Assembly: GCF_027580225.2 (NCBI RefSeq)
Contig: NC_073356.2
Span: forward strand, 4,154,001 to 4,218,000
Source of the DNA: Misgurnus anguillicaudatus
Taxonomy: Eukaryota > Chordata > Actinopteri > Cypriniformes > Cobitidae
Direction of reading: 5' to 3'
Length of the DNA: 64,000 nt
This document shows, in pieces, positions 48,401 to 58,400 of this stretch. Under the pieces are notes generated by a model that was not told the origin of the DNA, did not search any database, and saw only the letters and a program-made list of their open reading frames with translations. Position 1 is the first letter of the stretch. Each line of letters opens with the position of its first letter. Both the position numbers and the translations under genes were made by a program.

Positions 48401-51400
48401 CAACTATCTGGGTTGTTATGGAAATAACCCAATACAAGCTAGGAATAACCCAACAGAACAAACCAATATGTTTAACCCACCTATTGAGTAAAACAAACAA
48501 CCCAACGGTTTTTAGAGTGTACTGTTGTCTGAGGTCTACTTATGATGTTCGCGTGGTTTTTACCTTCAAAAACTTCAAAAGCAATAAATAATAGGCTATT
48601 TTGTAACATGGATTAGTGGCTGTCTGGAGAAAAGCTTCGTTTGAAGGGGCGGGCCGCATTGAAGACCTGGACGTAACGTCCACTGCTATGATTGGACAGC
48701 TTCATTCCCCGTCATTACAAGTGGGGAAATGTTTTAAAAACATTCATGTGATAAAAATAGCAGCCGAACACAAATATGTTTGAGCCACAAAAGATTCTGG
48801 GTGTTAAAGATGATACACATAAATGACACTACGTATATTAAAGTAGAAACAAAACTCGACGTGACTAAATTACCGTATACAACACAGTAAGCGCGCATCA
48901 GAATCTAAACTGCGGCTGATAAATCCTTATCGATAACTTTGTATATTTCTATTGTGCTTGTGAGGTTGCTTTTACATTCACGTAATGTTACATACCACAG
49001 TTATATGATAAAAAAGCTTTTTTGAGTGTTTGACCTTTCAAACGCAACTCGCATAAAATACCGTATACAACACAGTAAACGGGCATCATAATCTAAATTG
49101 TGGCTGATAAATCCTTCCTTATCACTAACTTGGTATATTTCTACCTTTAAATTACAGTTGTATTGTTAAGTGTTGTACCTTTATTAATCGTTTAATGTTT
49201 TTAGTAAATTAAAACAGTCAAACATACGTGTTTAGACATGAATGTTACAACAGGACATATCAAGCGATCTCTTCTAACTTAAATAAACTTACTGTGTATA
49301 CTGCTGTGTCATTTTTGTCAGATACAATATAAGTGGTGCTTTTAATCACAGTCTCTCTGCAAATCCAGCATAGACTTCTTTACAAATGAATCCGTGTACA
49401 CAAAGTTAGCAAACACTCCCCACACGAGCTGGAACTTCTTTAAAAGCAAACTTTATCCACGCATTCCTAATGTTATGTTCTGAGCCTCCGTTATCCAGCG
49501 TCTGTGTTCTTCCCAGCATAGATGGTTCTCCCACAACTGAAAATGCGTTTCCATGGTTAGTCTATCATAACAGATCACCGCGTCAAAATAAAAGTCTCTC
49601 CGAAAAAATTTATTTAAAAGTAATTTTGGTTACATTTGTCAATCTTTAAAGACATGTTAACTTGTTGAGACACACGTGTGTCACGCGAAGCTGTGGGTGG
49701 GGCTACAAAAGTGTTGGTTGTATTTGGGTATGGGGAGGTGCTTCAATTCTACTTTGACGTCATATTTTTCCAAATTCCACACTTGGACGTTACACTTGGT
49801 GCCAAAAACTGTTATATTTCAGTAGCACGGACGTTTTTAGTTCTGAAACTTGCAGGATGTTCATTTAAGTATGATAACCTCTTATATAACAAATTATCAA
49901 GTTAAATTTGAGTATTTGATTCACCGCTACTGATGTAAAATGGTCAGAGAAAATCACCACATTGTGATTTGACGAGCCAGAAAGGGTCGAGGTGGCTCTG
50001 TTGAGTGACATCATTAAATCCCAGCCTCTCGCTCACCTCTGAGTTTACAAGTGGAGAAGTTTTATTGCAATGGGTATATAGCTCAAAGATTAGCAAGAGT
50101 TGAAAAGCAAAGATTTGAAGTTGCATCAAGGCTCTATGTGTCTATTTGTGTTTGTACAGTCAAGCTGGATTTAACAATACATTTAAATATATAGCCTACT
50201 TTGTGTATTGATGTATTTTTATGAATGCTAGTGTGTTGGCTTCATATTTGTTACTATTTGACTTGTTTTGTGATTTCTGTCTATGAGTACAAATCTCACT
50301 CAACTTCAAATTTTTATTTGCAAGTTTTCACATCGGGACTGTGAGTGTAAATATTAGTGAACAAGTACAAATACTTATTTAGCAAGCTCTCACGTTTTGC
50401 TACTGACTTAACTTCCTAAGAAGCAAGCAAGCAAGCAAAATTTATTTATAAAGCACTTTAACATCCAGAGTGGACACAAATTGCTGTACGATAAAAACAA
50501 TAATAAATAAATATATAAAAGCACTAATACACCCACAAGACACACAAGATCTGTACCATCTGTATAACCAAACATTAATTTTCAAACACCAATGAATGCA
50601 AGTGGGTTTTAAGAAGAGACTTAAAAACTGTTTATGGTGATGCCTGCCTAATGTGTAAAGATAACTCGTTCCACAATTTACGAGCCGCAAACGCAAAAGT
50701 CTGATCCCCTTTTAGCTTGCGCTTTGTTTTAGGCACAATTAGGAGCAGTTTATCGGCTGACCTGAGAGAGCGGGTGGGTCTATAGGGATGTAAAAGCTTG
50801 TAGGTCGGGGCAAGGCCATTTAGGCCTTTAAAGGTAAACAACAGATTCTTAAAATGAATCTTTTGTTGTATAGGGAGCCAATGAAGTGAGGATAAAATCT
50901 GGGAAACCTGTGTAAATTTATGAGTTCCAGTTAGTAAACGTGCAGCAGCATTTTGCACCAACTGGAGCCAAGCAATAGACCTTTTGCGAGTCGACGTCAC
51001 AGTTACGTCACACGCGCATGTGGTGGCAGAAAAACAGTGGAAATGAATGAGACACGAGTGAAATTAACAATATAACTCACTAGAAAATGTTGTGTTGTTG
51101 AGTGTCAGAATAGAAATGCCAAAATAGATGACCTTCATTTTTATAGTATACCGTCGTCGAAGACACCATTTGGAGATAAACGTAGGTGTTCATGTTTGCA
51201 ATAAAAGCCCTCAACCAGACAGACTGGAGTGATGAAATCACCTGAAAATCTTTTAATAATTTGAATAGAAAATAATTAGAGAAGATATCCGGTGTTCTGT
51301 CGAAGTCTGATCCCTCTATGTGTTTCTTATAGCGGTTTCATCACGTTACGTTTATAATTTATTTAGAAAGATTAAAGATTTCAATTAGTTCATAATATCA

Positions 51401-54400
51401 ATAATATTACCATTTACTAGAGTTTTCGTATTTTTTTCGTTTTCTATTACTTGAAAACAGGAAATGATGAAATATTTCATAAATGATATTATACAGAATA
51501 CATGATAGTATTGCTCTTATAATTACTTCAGCAAATCAAACTTTAAATATAATTGATTTACCAATAAAGAACAATACATATACATTACATACATGCACAC
51601 ATATCAGTAGCCAAGCCATTTAAACTTTTAATTTATTTAAAAAATAAACGTAACTTGGTGAAAACGTTATAAGAAACATTACACTTAAGAGAAATATAGG
51701 GGAAACGGACTTCTACAGAACACCGGATCCTTAAAAATCACAGTTTAATGCTAAAACACTTCACACAGCTATTGAGAAGCATTCACTTTCTGCCACCAGT
51801 TGGGCTCCGCCCACAAAAAAACATCATCTCTGTTTGCAAACACGCAAAAGGTCTATAGAGGACATGCTGTCCCCCACATACATACAGCGCACTGCAATAA
51901 TCCCACCTTGTAATTACAAAAGCATGTATTACTGTCTCAAAATGCTGCCTAGAAAGAATTGGCTTTATTTTGGCCAATTTTCTCAAATGAAAAAAGCTTG
52001 ACTTCACCACTGACCTAATCCGACTATCCAGCTTAAGTTCAGGGTCAATTTTTACCCCTAGGTTTGTAATTGTTGGCTTAATGCATTGGCTCAGATTGCC
52101 CAGATCAGGACGATTGGTGCCAGTGAAGTCACCAAACAACATATCTTCAGTCTTACTCTCATTGAAGCTTATGTTAAGCCATCCATGCTTTTATATCATC
52201 AAGACATTTAAGTAGGCCAGCAGTTTCATTCTTTCGAGAGGGATATAGATCTGGCTATCATCTGCTTAAAAGTGAAAGGACATACCATGCTTCCTAAGTA
52301 CAGACCCCAGTGGGAGCAAATACAGAGAGAACAGAAGGGGGCCTAAAATTGAGCCCTGTGGAACCCCACAAGGCAGTAAACATACATACATCATAACCAT
52401 GCAACGCAAGACAAACATACACTACAGTAACTAAACCTTTTGAAATGTACAAAGACACATAACTACATGGAATAAAAATACACCAAGAGAAGGCAAAACA
52501 CGTAATTTTGTATCGCTTTTTCGTTGCTGAGCAATTTATTTTGATTTATCAAATTTAACAGCGCTACTGTATCTGGAGTGATTGTTCTCCCATATGAGCC
52601 ATGAAATCTTCTGACACAGGCCAACAAGATCCTAAACTGTTGTGAGTAACCCCTCTGCATCTCTTTCCTCAGGATGAATGAAGGCCCAACAGCAGGTTTT
52701 GAGCGAGACGTCGGATCCATGACGACTCACCGTCTCATCTACCCCGAGAGTGCCATGGACATGGATAACAACACTCATCTCGTGCTGTTGCCCTTTAAGA
52801 TTCTGGACCTGCAGTGGCTCATCAGCGTCTTTACCACCAAACACATCGATCAGTAAGAACTTCATTAAACCAATCAAGCTTTATTAGTAGATAAACTTCA
52901 AATTTCTATTTCTCATTCCATTTGGAATGCTTTAACATTTTATTTGTGTTTTATCTGTTATTCTCAGGACATATATGTATGTGAAACCCTCAATAAAAGC
53001 AGACAAAAACAAGGTACTAACACTTTATCTGTTGAATCACTCTTTGATTTCATTTGATGTGTATAGTATGTGTTTTGTTAGGTAGCTTTACAGAAATGTT
53101 TACATGTAACAATAAATATAATATGAAGGATATTTAAAATATTAATTTAGCGTGAAAAACAAAACAAATCATTAATTAAACACACTGGTCTTTAAAACCA
53201 TGAGATAAATCCAACATGTATTTTCTGTTCTGTTCACACTTTAAAGGTCTTAATTGTTCATCCTGCATTTATCAAGTACGTCTATGAGAGCTGGTTGCAG
53301 AGACAAGGCAAATATCCATCAACTGGTTTCATTTCAATTGTATTCGCCCTGCACATCTGTGATGAGGTGAATGTGTCATACTGCTCAGAGGTCTTGTTTA
53401 TAAAACAATTCTTACTAAAAGTGTATATGCACCAAAAAGCCAAACATTGGCATATTCCAAAAAATATTTAGACTTATAAAAACGTGCGCACGCACACCTT
53501 TAAGCAGTGTTCCCTTTATAAATCACAAATCACCTGCAAGTGTGTGTACATCAATCAGCCTCATATCCCGCCCTGTACACGCCCATTTTTAACCATAAAT
53601 AGTCACCTCATGAATGCCGATTCGCACCTGCCAATAAATCCACACCATTGGTGTAATCCAGCAGTGCAATTACACAGCATTACTGCAGCATTTATATGTT
53701 TACATATCGTACATCTTGCCAAAATCACAGCATGTGATTTAAAAAAAATGAAAACATGTTTCTTCATCCTGATTTTTTTATGAACACCATTATAGTTAGG
53801 AGTGATAACAAGAACATAGATTAACAAGTAATGGCTGTTTTTGCACACTTTGACATTTGATGATACAGTATTTAAGTAAAGAATTTTTGTTATTTTACTA
53901 ATATGTTTAACAATTTAAGCAGCTCTCAATACCCAGGGAGTTTAAACTCCAATACATTATTACAATCCTACAAAATGCCTATTGTGTTGGGACAATGTGT
54001 CAAGGAATTCCTCAGTCCACACAAACAAACATTCTTGCGCCACGCCCGGAACCGATGACGTCATCCGTAACTGTATGACGCACATCCCTGAACCGACCTA
54101 CTGCAGCCTTTATAGGCCCAATAAGTACGTGTCAATAAGGCACGCCCCTAAAACCGTTAAAAGGAAACTACCATTGGCTTTATAAATGAGACTCCTTTAT
54201 AAATGAGGCCCCAGGTCATGACCCTGAATTAGTTTTCCTTTATCCCAAAAGCTCCTTACATTTACAAAATCTCTAAAACAAACACAAATTTACGCAATGT
54301 ATATAATTTTGAAAGCATACCAGCATGTTCCTAATGGTTTTGAATTTATATTAGCAGCTAGATTTTAATTAATTGGTACAGGTAGGTCAGTATGTTTATG

Positions 54401-54610
54401 AACATGCGTGAACAAGACATTAAAATGCTGAAAACTCTCTTGTAGGTGAATGTTTTTGGATTTGGAGCTACATCTGATAACGCTTGGCATCATTATTTTG
54501 AAGACTTTGTCATCGGCGTTAATGGCGGCCCTCACGCTGGAGATTTTGAGAGAAGCGTCATCACTGAACTCCATCAAAAACAAATAATCATGATGTTTAA
54601 AGGATGGTGA
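36213..54610 (+). CDS. Beta-galactoside alpha-2,3-sialyltransferase, ST3Gal1/2/8 group (six coding exons)
   Basis: Golgi type II membrane glycosyltransferase expected to move sialic acid from CMP-sialic acid to terminal galactose, typically Gal-beta1,3-GalNAc. Coding exons are 36213-36449, 42023-42216, 52673-52852, 52968-53013, 53247-53366 and 54446-54610. All splice sites are GT-AG, the phases agree, and together they give 313 codons plus TGA. Residues 7-25 form the signal anchor. Sialylmotif L starts at Cys118 ([13 protein letters not shown]) and motif S at His224 (HPAFIKYV, with Cys257). Motif III is HYFE (275-278) and motif VS is H289-x4-E294. Cys in motifs L and S are the known disulfide pair of the family. 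N-glycosylation sequons lie near residues 56, 89 and 176. The length is somewhat below human ST3GAL1 (340). The chosen start has G at -3 and sits nine bases inside the exon, so an upstream exon exists. Subfamily (st3gal1-like or st3gal8) cannot be settled by eye, so no symbol is given. Confidence 0.93.
37243..38012 (-). mobile_element. Solo LTR on the minus strand, with a nested MITE
   Basis: On the minus strand it begins TGTCAGAATCC and ends ACCCTGACA, with an AATAAA at 37300-37305. The flanks are the perfect 5-bp duplication atttt (37238-37242, 38013-38017), as expected for an LTR element reduced by LTR-LTR recombination. A MITE occupies 37650-37929. Lies in intron 1 of the sialyltransferase. 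Confidence 0.85.
37650..37929. mobile_element. MITE, 280 bp, CCAGCA-rich, nested in the solo LTR
   Basis: Terminal inverted repeats ctgctgaaaaaaacag and ctgtttttttcagcag, exact. The interior is a patchwork of accagca/tgctggt words and two copies of catatgttgtgttttggtgc (37683 and 37831). Confidence 0.85.
38057..40814. mobile_element. TTAA-flanked DNA transposon, 2.76 kb
   Basis: TTAA at 38053-38056 and 40815-40818. Left end aggtgtaatgtgtaggattt and complement of the right end aggtgtaatgtgtaagattt differ at one of 20 positions. Two direct repeats with cacgttgtgcacatgtagaa lie at about 38755 and 38842. A 112-codon frame at 40293-40631 has a serine-rich, glutamine-rich composition but no transposase motif. 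Lies in sialyltransferase intron 1. Confidence 0.9.
40819..42022. other. Intron sequence, no gene
   Basis: Rest of sialyltransferase intron 1. A segment from about 41310 (gaccctggactacaaaacca) to 41850 reads like part of a common fish repeat, without clear ends. Confidence 0.35.
42023..42216 (+). CDS. Sialyltransferase coding exon 2 (sialylmotif L)
   Basis: The acceptor AG is at 42021-42022 after a T-rich tract and the donor GTATTA is at 42217. It encodes residues 80-144 including [13 protein letters not shown] and DSNDFVIR, the donor-substrate binding motif L. It is phase 0 in and phase 2 out. The arginine codon at the 3' edge is completed by the first base of the next exon. Confidence 0.94.
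42284..43411. mobile_element. hAT-like element, 1.1 kb, imperfect right end
   Basis: Left end caggggtcttcaacg plus gggtcagggacccctt. The right end ctgacccc...gacccccggttgaagac is its inverted counterpart but lacks the last few bases, so no target duplication can be read. In sialyltransferase intron 2. Confidence 0.6.
43560..43950. repeat. 44-bp pyrimidine-strand minisatellite, about 8.5 units
   Basis: Unit contains ctcttcatctttactctcac then tcctcttcctcctttttctc. The word cttcatctt recurs at 43618, 43662, 43706, 43751, 43795, 43839, 43883 and 43927, almost always 44 bp apart. One strand is nearly pure C/T, so it stays free of stops. Confidence 0.95.
43951..45821. other. Intron 2 sequence, no gene or clear repeat end
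   Basis: AT-rich, short incidental frames only. Confidence 0.35.
45822..46274. mobile_element. MITE, 453 bp, CCCAGGTGAA ends
   Basis: Left end cccaggtgaacaagtagtac and right end gtatactactttttcacctg (then gg) are inverted repeats. The interior contains pairs of inverted words (aagtacttct, catgaatatgaact/agttcatattta), giving an overall foldback. No clear duplication. Confidence 0.75.
46538..48519. mobile_element. DNA element with AACCCAA-repeat ends, about 2 kb
   Basis: Left end cactaaaaacagttgggtta and right end aacccaacggtttttagagt plus g are inverted, followed inward by several more gggttattt/aaataaccc words. The 4-bp tact is present on both sides (46534-46537, 48520-48523). It contains a TTAA MITE (47909-48058) and the half of another repeat ending gggggaactatccctttaag near 47274. 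Confidence 0.6.
47909..48058. mobile_element. TTAA-flanked MITE, 150 bp, nested
   Basis: TTAA at 47905-47908 and 48059-48062. Ends aggtattgcggaggattttc and gaaaatcctctgctacacct are inverted with three mismatches. Confidence 0.85.
48520..48809 (-). repeat. Dispersed 290-bp repeat, copy 2 (inverted relative to 1547-1836)
   Basis: Matches the reverse complement of copy 1 nearly throughout, from actgttgtctgaggtctact to gattctgggtgttaaag. In sialyltransferase intron 2. Confidence 0.75.
48872..49143 (+). repeat. Direct repeat pair, about 80 bp each
   Basis: accgtatacaacacagtaa, then atctaaa(c/t)tg(c/t)ggctgataa and tatatttcta occur at 48872-48952 and again at 49061-49143 with a few differences. 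Confidence 0.7.
50415..52375 (-). mobile_element. L2-like LINE fragment, interrupted
   Basis: On the minus strand, from about 52375 downward, reverse-transcriptase motifs appear: [13 protein letters not shown], then [10 protein letters not shown] with a stop in place of the usual Tyr. [42 protein letters not shown] and [11 protein letters not shown] follow. The 3' end has gctttataaataaattttgc and a GCTT repeat tail at 50415. It is truncated at the 5' side and split by an insertion at 50978-51853. In sialyltransferase intron 2, antisense to the gene. Confidence 0.9.
50978..51853. mobile_element. DNA element inserted in the LINE, 876 bp
   Basis: Ends gaccttttgcg and cgcaaaaggtc are exact inverted repeats flanked by TA on both sides (50976-50977, 51854-51855). 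The LINE coding continues across it. The TA flank suits Tc1/mariner, but other superfamilies are possible. No transposase. Confidence 0.72.
52673..52852 (+). CDS. Sialyltransferase coding exon 3
   Basis: The acceptor is TTCCTCAG at 52671-52672 and the donor GTAAGA at 52853. The exon's first G completes Arg144, then [14 protein letters not shown] continues motif L, followed by [10 protein letters not shown] as in ST3Gal1. Residues 145-204 with a sequon at N176. A 10.5-kb intron precedes it; only 115 bp separate it from exon 4. Confidence 0.94.
52968..53013 (+). CDS. Sialyltransferase coding exon 4 (46-bp micro-exon)
   Basis: The acceptor is TTCTCAG and the donor GTACTA at 53014. It encodes [15 protein letters not shown], which aligns with the TYIPV...KQDK stretch of ST3GAL1. 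Phase 2 in, phase 0 out. It is recognisable only through splice phase and homology to neighbours. Confidence 0.9.
53247..53366 (+). CDS. Sialyltransferase coding exon 5 (sialylmotif S)
   Basis: The acceptor AG is at 53245-53246 and the donor GTGAAT at 53367. Forty codons, residues 220-259, contain [14 protein letters not shown] and HICDE. Motif S binds both donor and acceptor sugars, and Cys257 should pair with the motif L cysteine. Confidence 0.95.
53389..54212. mobile_element. MITE in sialyltransferase intron 5
   Basis: Left side gaggtcttgtttataaaac and right side ctcctttataaatgaggccc are approximate inverted ends of a common fish repeat type. The element nearly fills the 1,079-bp intron between 53366 and 54446. 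Confidence 0.5.
54446..54610 (+). CDS. Sialyltransferase coding exon 6 (motifs III and VS, stop)
   Basis: The acceptor is CTTGTAG at 54443-54445. It encodes residues 260-313: VFGFGA, then HHYFE (motif III) and HAGDFE, which supplies the H-x4-E of motif VS with the presumed catalytic histidine. It ends MFKGW then TGA at 54608-54610, close to the FKGR end of ST3GAL1. A poly(A) signal follows at 54836. Confidence 0.95.
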   Translation: MNVFGFGATSDNAWHHYFEDFVIGVNGGPHAGDFERSVITELHQKQIIMMFKGW

Positions 54611-54835
54611 TTTCAATGGTAAAAGCTTAAACAAGCCTGTAAACAAGAATATTCAGTTTAGATGCTCTGAATGTAAATTACATCCAGTATTTCACTAAAT
54701 ACGTCTCTCTATACATGAAACCGTTTTGATTGTTATTAATAACCCAGTTAATATAAATGCTGTTTACATTACTAATATGTGTATTTTGACATTATGTGTT
54801 TATTTAATGTATTCTGTTAATTGTATTGTTTACAA

Positions 54836-54841
54836 AATAAA
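54836..54841 (+). terminator. Poly(A) signal of the sialyltransferase gene
   Basis: AATAAA lies 226 bp after the TGA at 54610, the first such hexamer downstream. It predicts a short 3' UTR ending near 54855-54870. Confidence 0.65.
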
Positions 54842-55276
54842 CTATTGCATTTCCTAATGATATTTCAGTAGTTAATTTTATATTCTCATAACCACGTTCA
54901 GTTTCACAAGTGACCTTATGATCGCCTCAATTCTCAAAGGCTATCGGACTGAAATTTTCACGTTTGGCTTATTTTTTATCATGTTTTCTGTCAATGAAAG
55001 ACTTTTTGAGTTTTGACATTAAATTTTATTTTGAGAATGTTTTATTTAATTGTAAACACAGTGACAGCATCTGCTGCTCTTATTCTCTCTTTGCAATTCA
55101 TACAGGACAAACTGAGACTCTAAATGTACTGATGAAACATAAATACTAAAAATATAAACATATGAAACAAAGACCTGAATCATATAATATTACTTGGACA
55201 TATTTAGAATAAATGACATACAAGCCCAAAATTAACCGTATAAGTATTCAGGTCAGTTTAGCGGAGGTGAGATCAG

Positions 55277-55282
55277 ATTTAT
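55277..55282 (-). terminator. vps52: Poly(A) signal abutting the vps52 stop codon
   Basis: On the minus strand the sequence reads TGAATAAA, so the last A of the stop codon is next to or shared with AATAAA. Further minus-strand AATAAA hexamers lie at 55025-55030 and near 55041. Either the 3' UTR is only a few tens of bases or the distal signals are used. Confidence 0.45.
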
Positions 55283-55429
55283 TCAGAAGTTTGGTTTGTG
55301 TTTCTTCACCTCCACCATCAGATGATGAAGGTTGATGAGCTCTGAGCGCGCCGCCACGCTGCGGAATGTGGGCTGGGAGAGGACCTTATGGAAACCATGA
55401 TAATACTGAATCAGCTGGGTCAGCGCCCC
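55283..55429 (-). CDS. vps52: vps52 terminal exon
   Basis: Forty-eight codons and TGA: GALTQLIQYYHGFHKVLSQP through ELINLHHLMVEVKKHKPNF. The acceptor AG is followed by a run of G that makes two registers possible; phase from the previous exon fixes the start at 55429. Confidence 0.95.
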   Translation of the reverse strand, partial: GALTQLIQYYHGFHKVLSQPTFRSVAARSELINLHHLMVEVKKHKPNF

Positions 55430-58400
55430 CTAGTGAACAGAAGACAAAACTGTTAACCGCATGAAATGTTTTACACAGACACACACACGGTTTGAGCACA
55501 GCAGGAAGTTTTACCTGGATGATGCTGGTTCCATTTTTAAAGTTGGTAAAGGAACGCATGACGTCCTGACTCAGGACCTCCACAGACTGCTTCCATGTGT
55601 TGGAGAAGCCCCGAACCAACTGATTGATACGTGCTGAAAAACAGACGTGTGACAGACATTGTTACAACAGTGAGGAATAAAAACAGCTAATAACTCCATC
55701 TAATTAACCTACAGACACCAAAACAACAGATGATACAGACTCTCAGACTACCTGTGATTTTTCTCAACAACAAGTCGTCGTTACAATTCTGATGGCTTAT
55801 CTCATATACATCAGTTTCCTAATACAATAAATCTTTGAACAAATATTGAGAACCGCAGAATAATTATTGATAACCATTTTTTAAAAATAATTGTATTAAA
55901 GGCACAATCTGCGACAATGACACAGGACGAGCCATTACTTAATACAGAAATTCCTCTGGATTTACAAATCCTTTGGAACTTTTGGGATAATGTGAGTACA
56001 CAACCGCATGAAATATATCACAATGTGCAAGTGGTTTTTAAATATTTTATTACAAAAATCTTACATATTGTGGCTTTAATCTTACATATTGTGACAGAAC
56101 TTGTGTCATTTTGTATAAATAAAACTGAATTGAATACTGGACTTTTTCGTGTCCTTAATTTTATGAATCCAAGTCAAAAATAAAACAATACAAAATATTC
56201 TTAATTTTGTTCTATTTAACAGAGTCTAATTTAACAGGTTTTGTATCTAAAGGGTTAGGGTTTGATGTAAGCTAGAAAACTATGATATGCAAAACAGTAG
56301 TAAAGTATTAACTCTGTGTAAATACCACGTTTAGTAGGGATGCTCCGATCGATCGGCCGCAGATAACGTCATTAAATGACTCGATCTAATGAACCGATCT
56401 TTCTGTTTACTTTTGTCATCATAGCGCTTCTGAATACGGCTGCAATTAGAGACCCTTTTATGTAGTGCAAGCATTTTTATAAACCGTTGCTCATGTGCGA
56501 CGTGCAGATTTGCATTAGTCTCCCTCTCTGCCTTTACAGAGATATGTGTGTATTTTCTATGAAGAAACGCTCCGGTCAACAGTGTGATGCGTCTTCACAT
56601 CCCCATCAAACAGTGTATACAACACATATCTATCACGGACAATTGCATCCTCATGCCGAAAGTTTATTATTTGCATGCGTTTTGACAGTTTAAACTTTCA
56701 TTTTCCTCACAGCTGCTCTTGTCTGTGTACACCTGCCACGTGCACACACAGCAGTCTGTCATCAGTGCATGTAACCAGAGCGATCTCTCTAACGTCTTAA
56801 AGCTACAGTAACCTAATTTATCTTTCAATAAAATCACTCCCTGCTCTTCACTAAAGAACTGTTGTACTTCATACGAATGCGTGTATATTTAATTCATACA
56901 GTTAAGACTGAAGTGTTTTATTTTCATTAATTATAGCAGACATAAGCCATTTTAAAGGCATATTAAATTTCTCTTTGAAGAAGAAATATTTGTTGTGCTA
57001 ATTTATTTGATTCTCTATTAAAACAATAATATACCTAATTACTTTAAATAATATAACAAAGGCAACATCTGTGCTTTTACTTTATATAGAAAAAATGTTA
57101 ACAGTTAAAGTCATCAAAGAGCTTGCATATCAGCTTGAAAAATCGGCATTGGTATCGGCCGATCACAAAGACAACAAATCGGTATCGGCCTGCAAAAATC
57201 CTGATCGGAGCATCCCTAACGTTTAGTTATGATACACAATCAATCATTTTAATGAAAACAACAGGCAAGACACTGTTCTGCTTATGACAATGGGCTAAAA
57301 CCAGCCTCAGTGATGTCATCACCTGTCACATAACAGTCCAGCATGACATACTGAAAACTGTGCACTTCATCATCAGTCACAGACCCGATGAACATAAACA
57401 ACTACTGTATAACTGATAGCGTTTGACGGGAGGACTTGAGCTCAACTTTAAAAAATACAGGCAGTGGCGCGCGTCACACAGAAGTTGTGTGTCAGTTTGT
57501 ATTTGCTGTGTAGCGCTGTGATAACGCCTTAGCACTAATGGGAGAGGCGAGCACCGTAGTGTTGGCCGATATGCCCCATTTTGAGATCGTCCTATCGTCA
57601 GCCTGTGAGATCGGCGATGTTCATTTTTTACTCATTGTCACTTGATGGGTGGACAAAAAAGAACAAGAGCAACACCGTCATGACCGCAACCTTCTTAAAC
57701 CTGAAGCCATTAATGCGAGTGCGTCATTAAAACCCAAACCATAATTACTTAATAACTGTAAAAACTTGCAAATGCGCGCGCACATACATACAAACAATTC
57801 AATGCATTTGTTTAGTTCTGTTGCAGAAGGCTACACGTGTCAGGCAGTGGTGCTCTCAAAGGTGCCTTTTTAAACATACAGGTCCAGCGGAACGTGATCA
57901 TATTTTAAACAGGAGGGACATGTTGCTACAACTCATTGAAATGCATATCATAAACAGGATTAATACCTAGTGATCTGACTTCAGGCAGAGCGCAGCTCTC
58001 TGCACGTCCGCGAGAGTGGCGCCAATATGCAGCGAGTCATATTTTAAACAAAAAGTAAAGTTTGCCTCAACAAATGCCTGAACAAATACTTAATTATTAC
58101 TACTTTAGTTTATGTTTAGACTTCGGACAGACGCGAGAGCGCATGCACGTGAGACAGAGAGAAACGCAGCAGCTCGTAACGCGGTGGGCTGGATCTAGGA
58201 GGAGTCCAATACGCACGCATTAAGTGCAGGTACGTGCAATAAGGAATTCTCTCTTTACAAGCTCTGCGGAAAAGCATGCAATGTGGATGTTAATGTAAAA
58301 CTATGATGATAATAATAACCATTCGCCAACTATCGTCATGCAGGGCTTGACATTAACTTTTTGAGCAACTTGTCCTTTGGACAAGTAAATTTGTGTTTCA

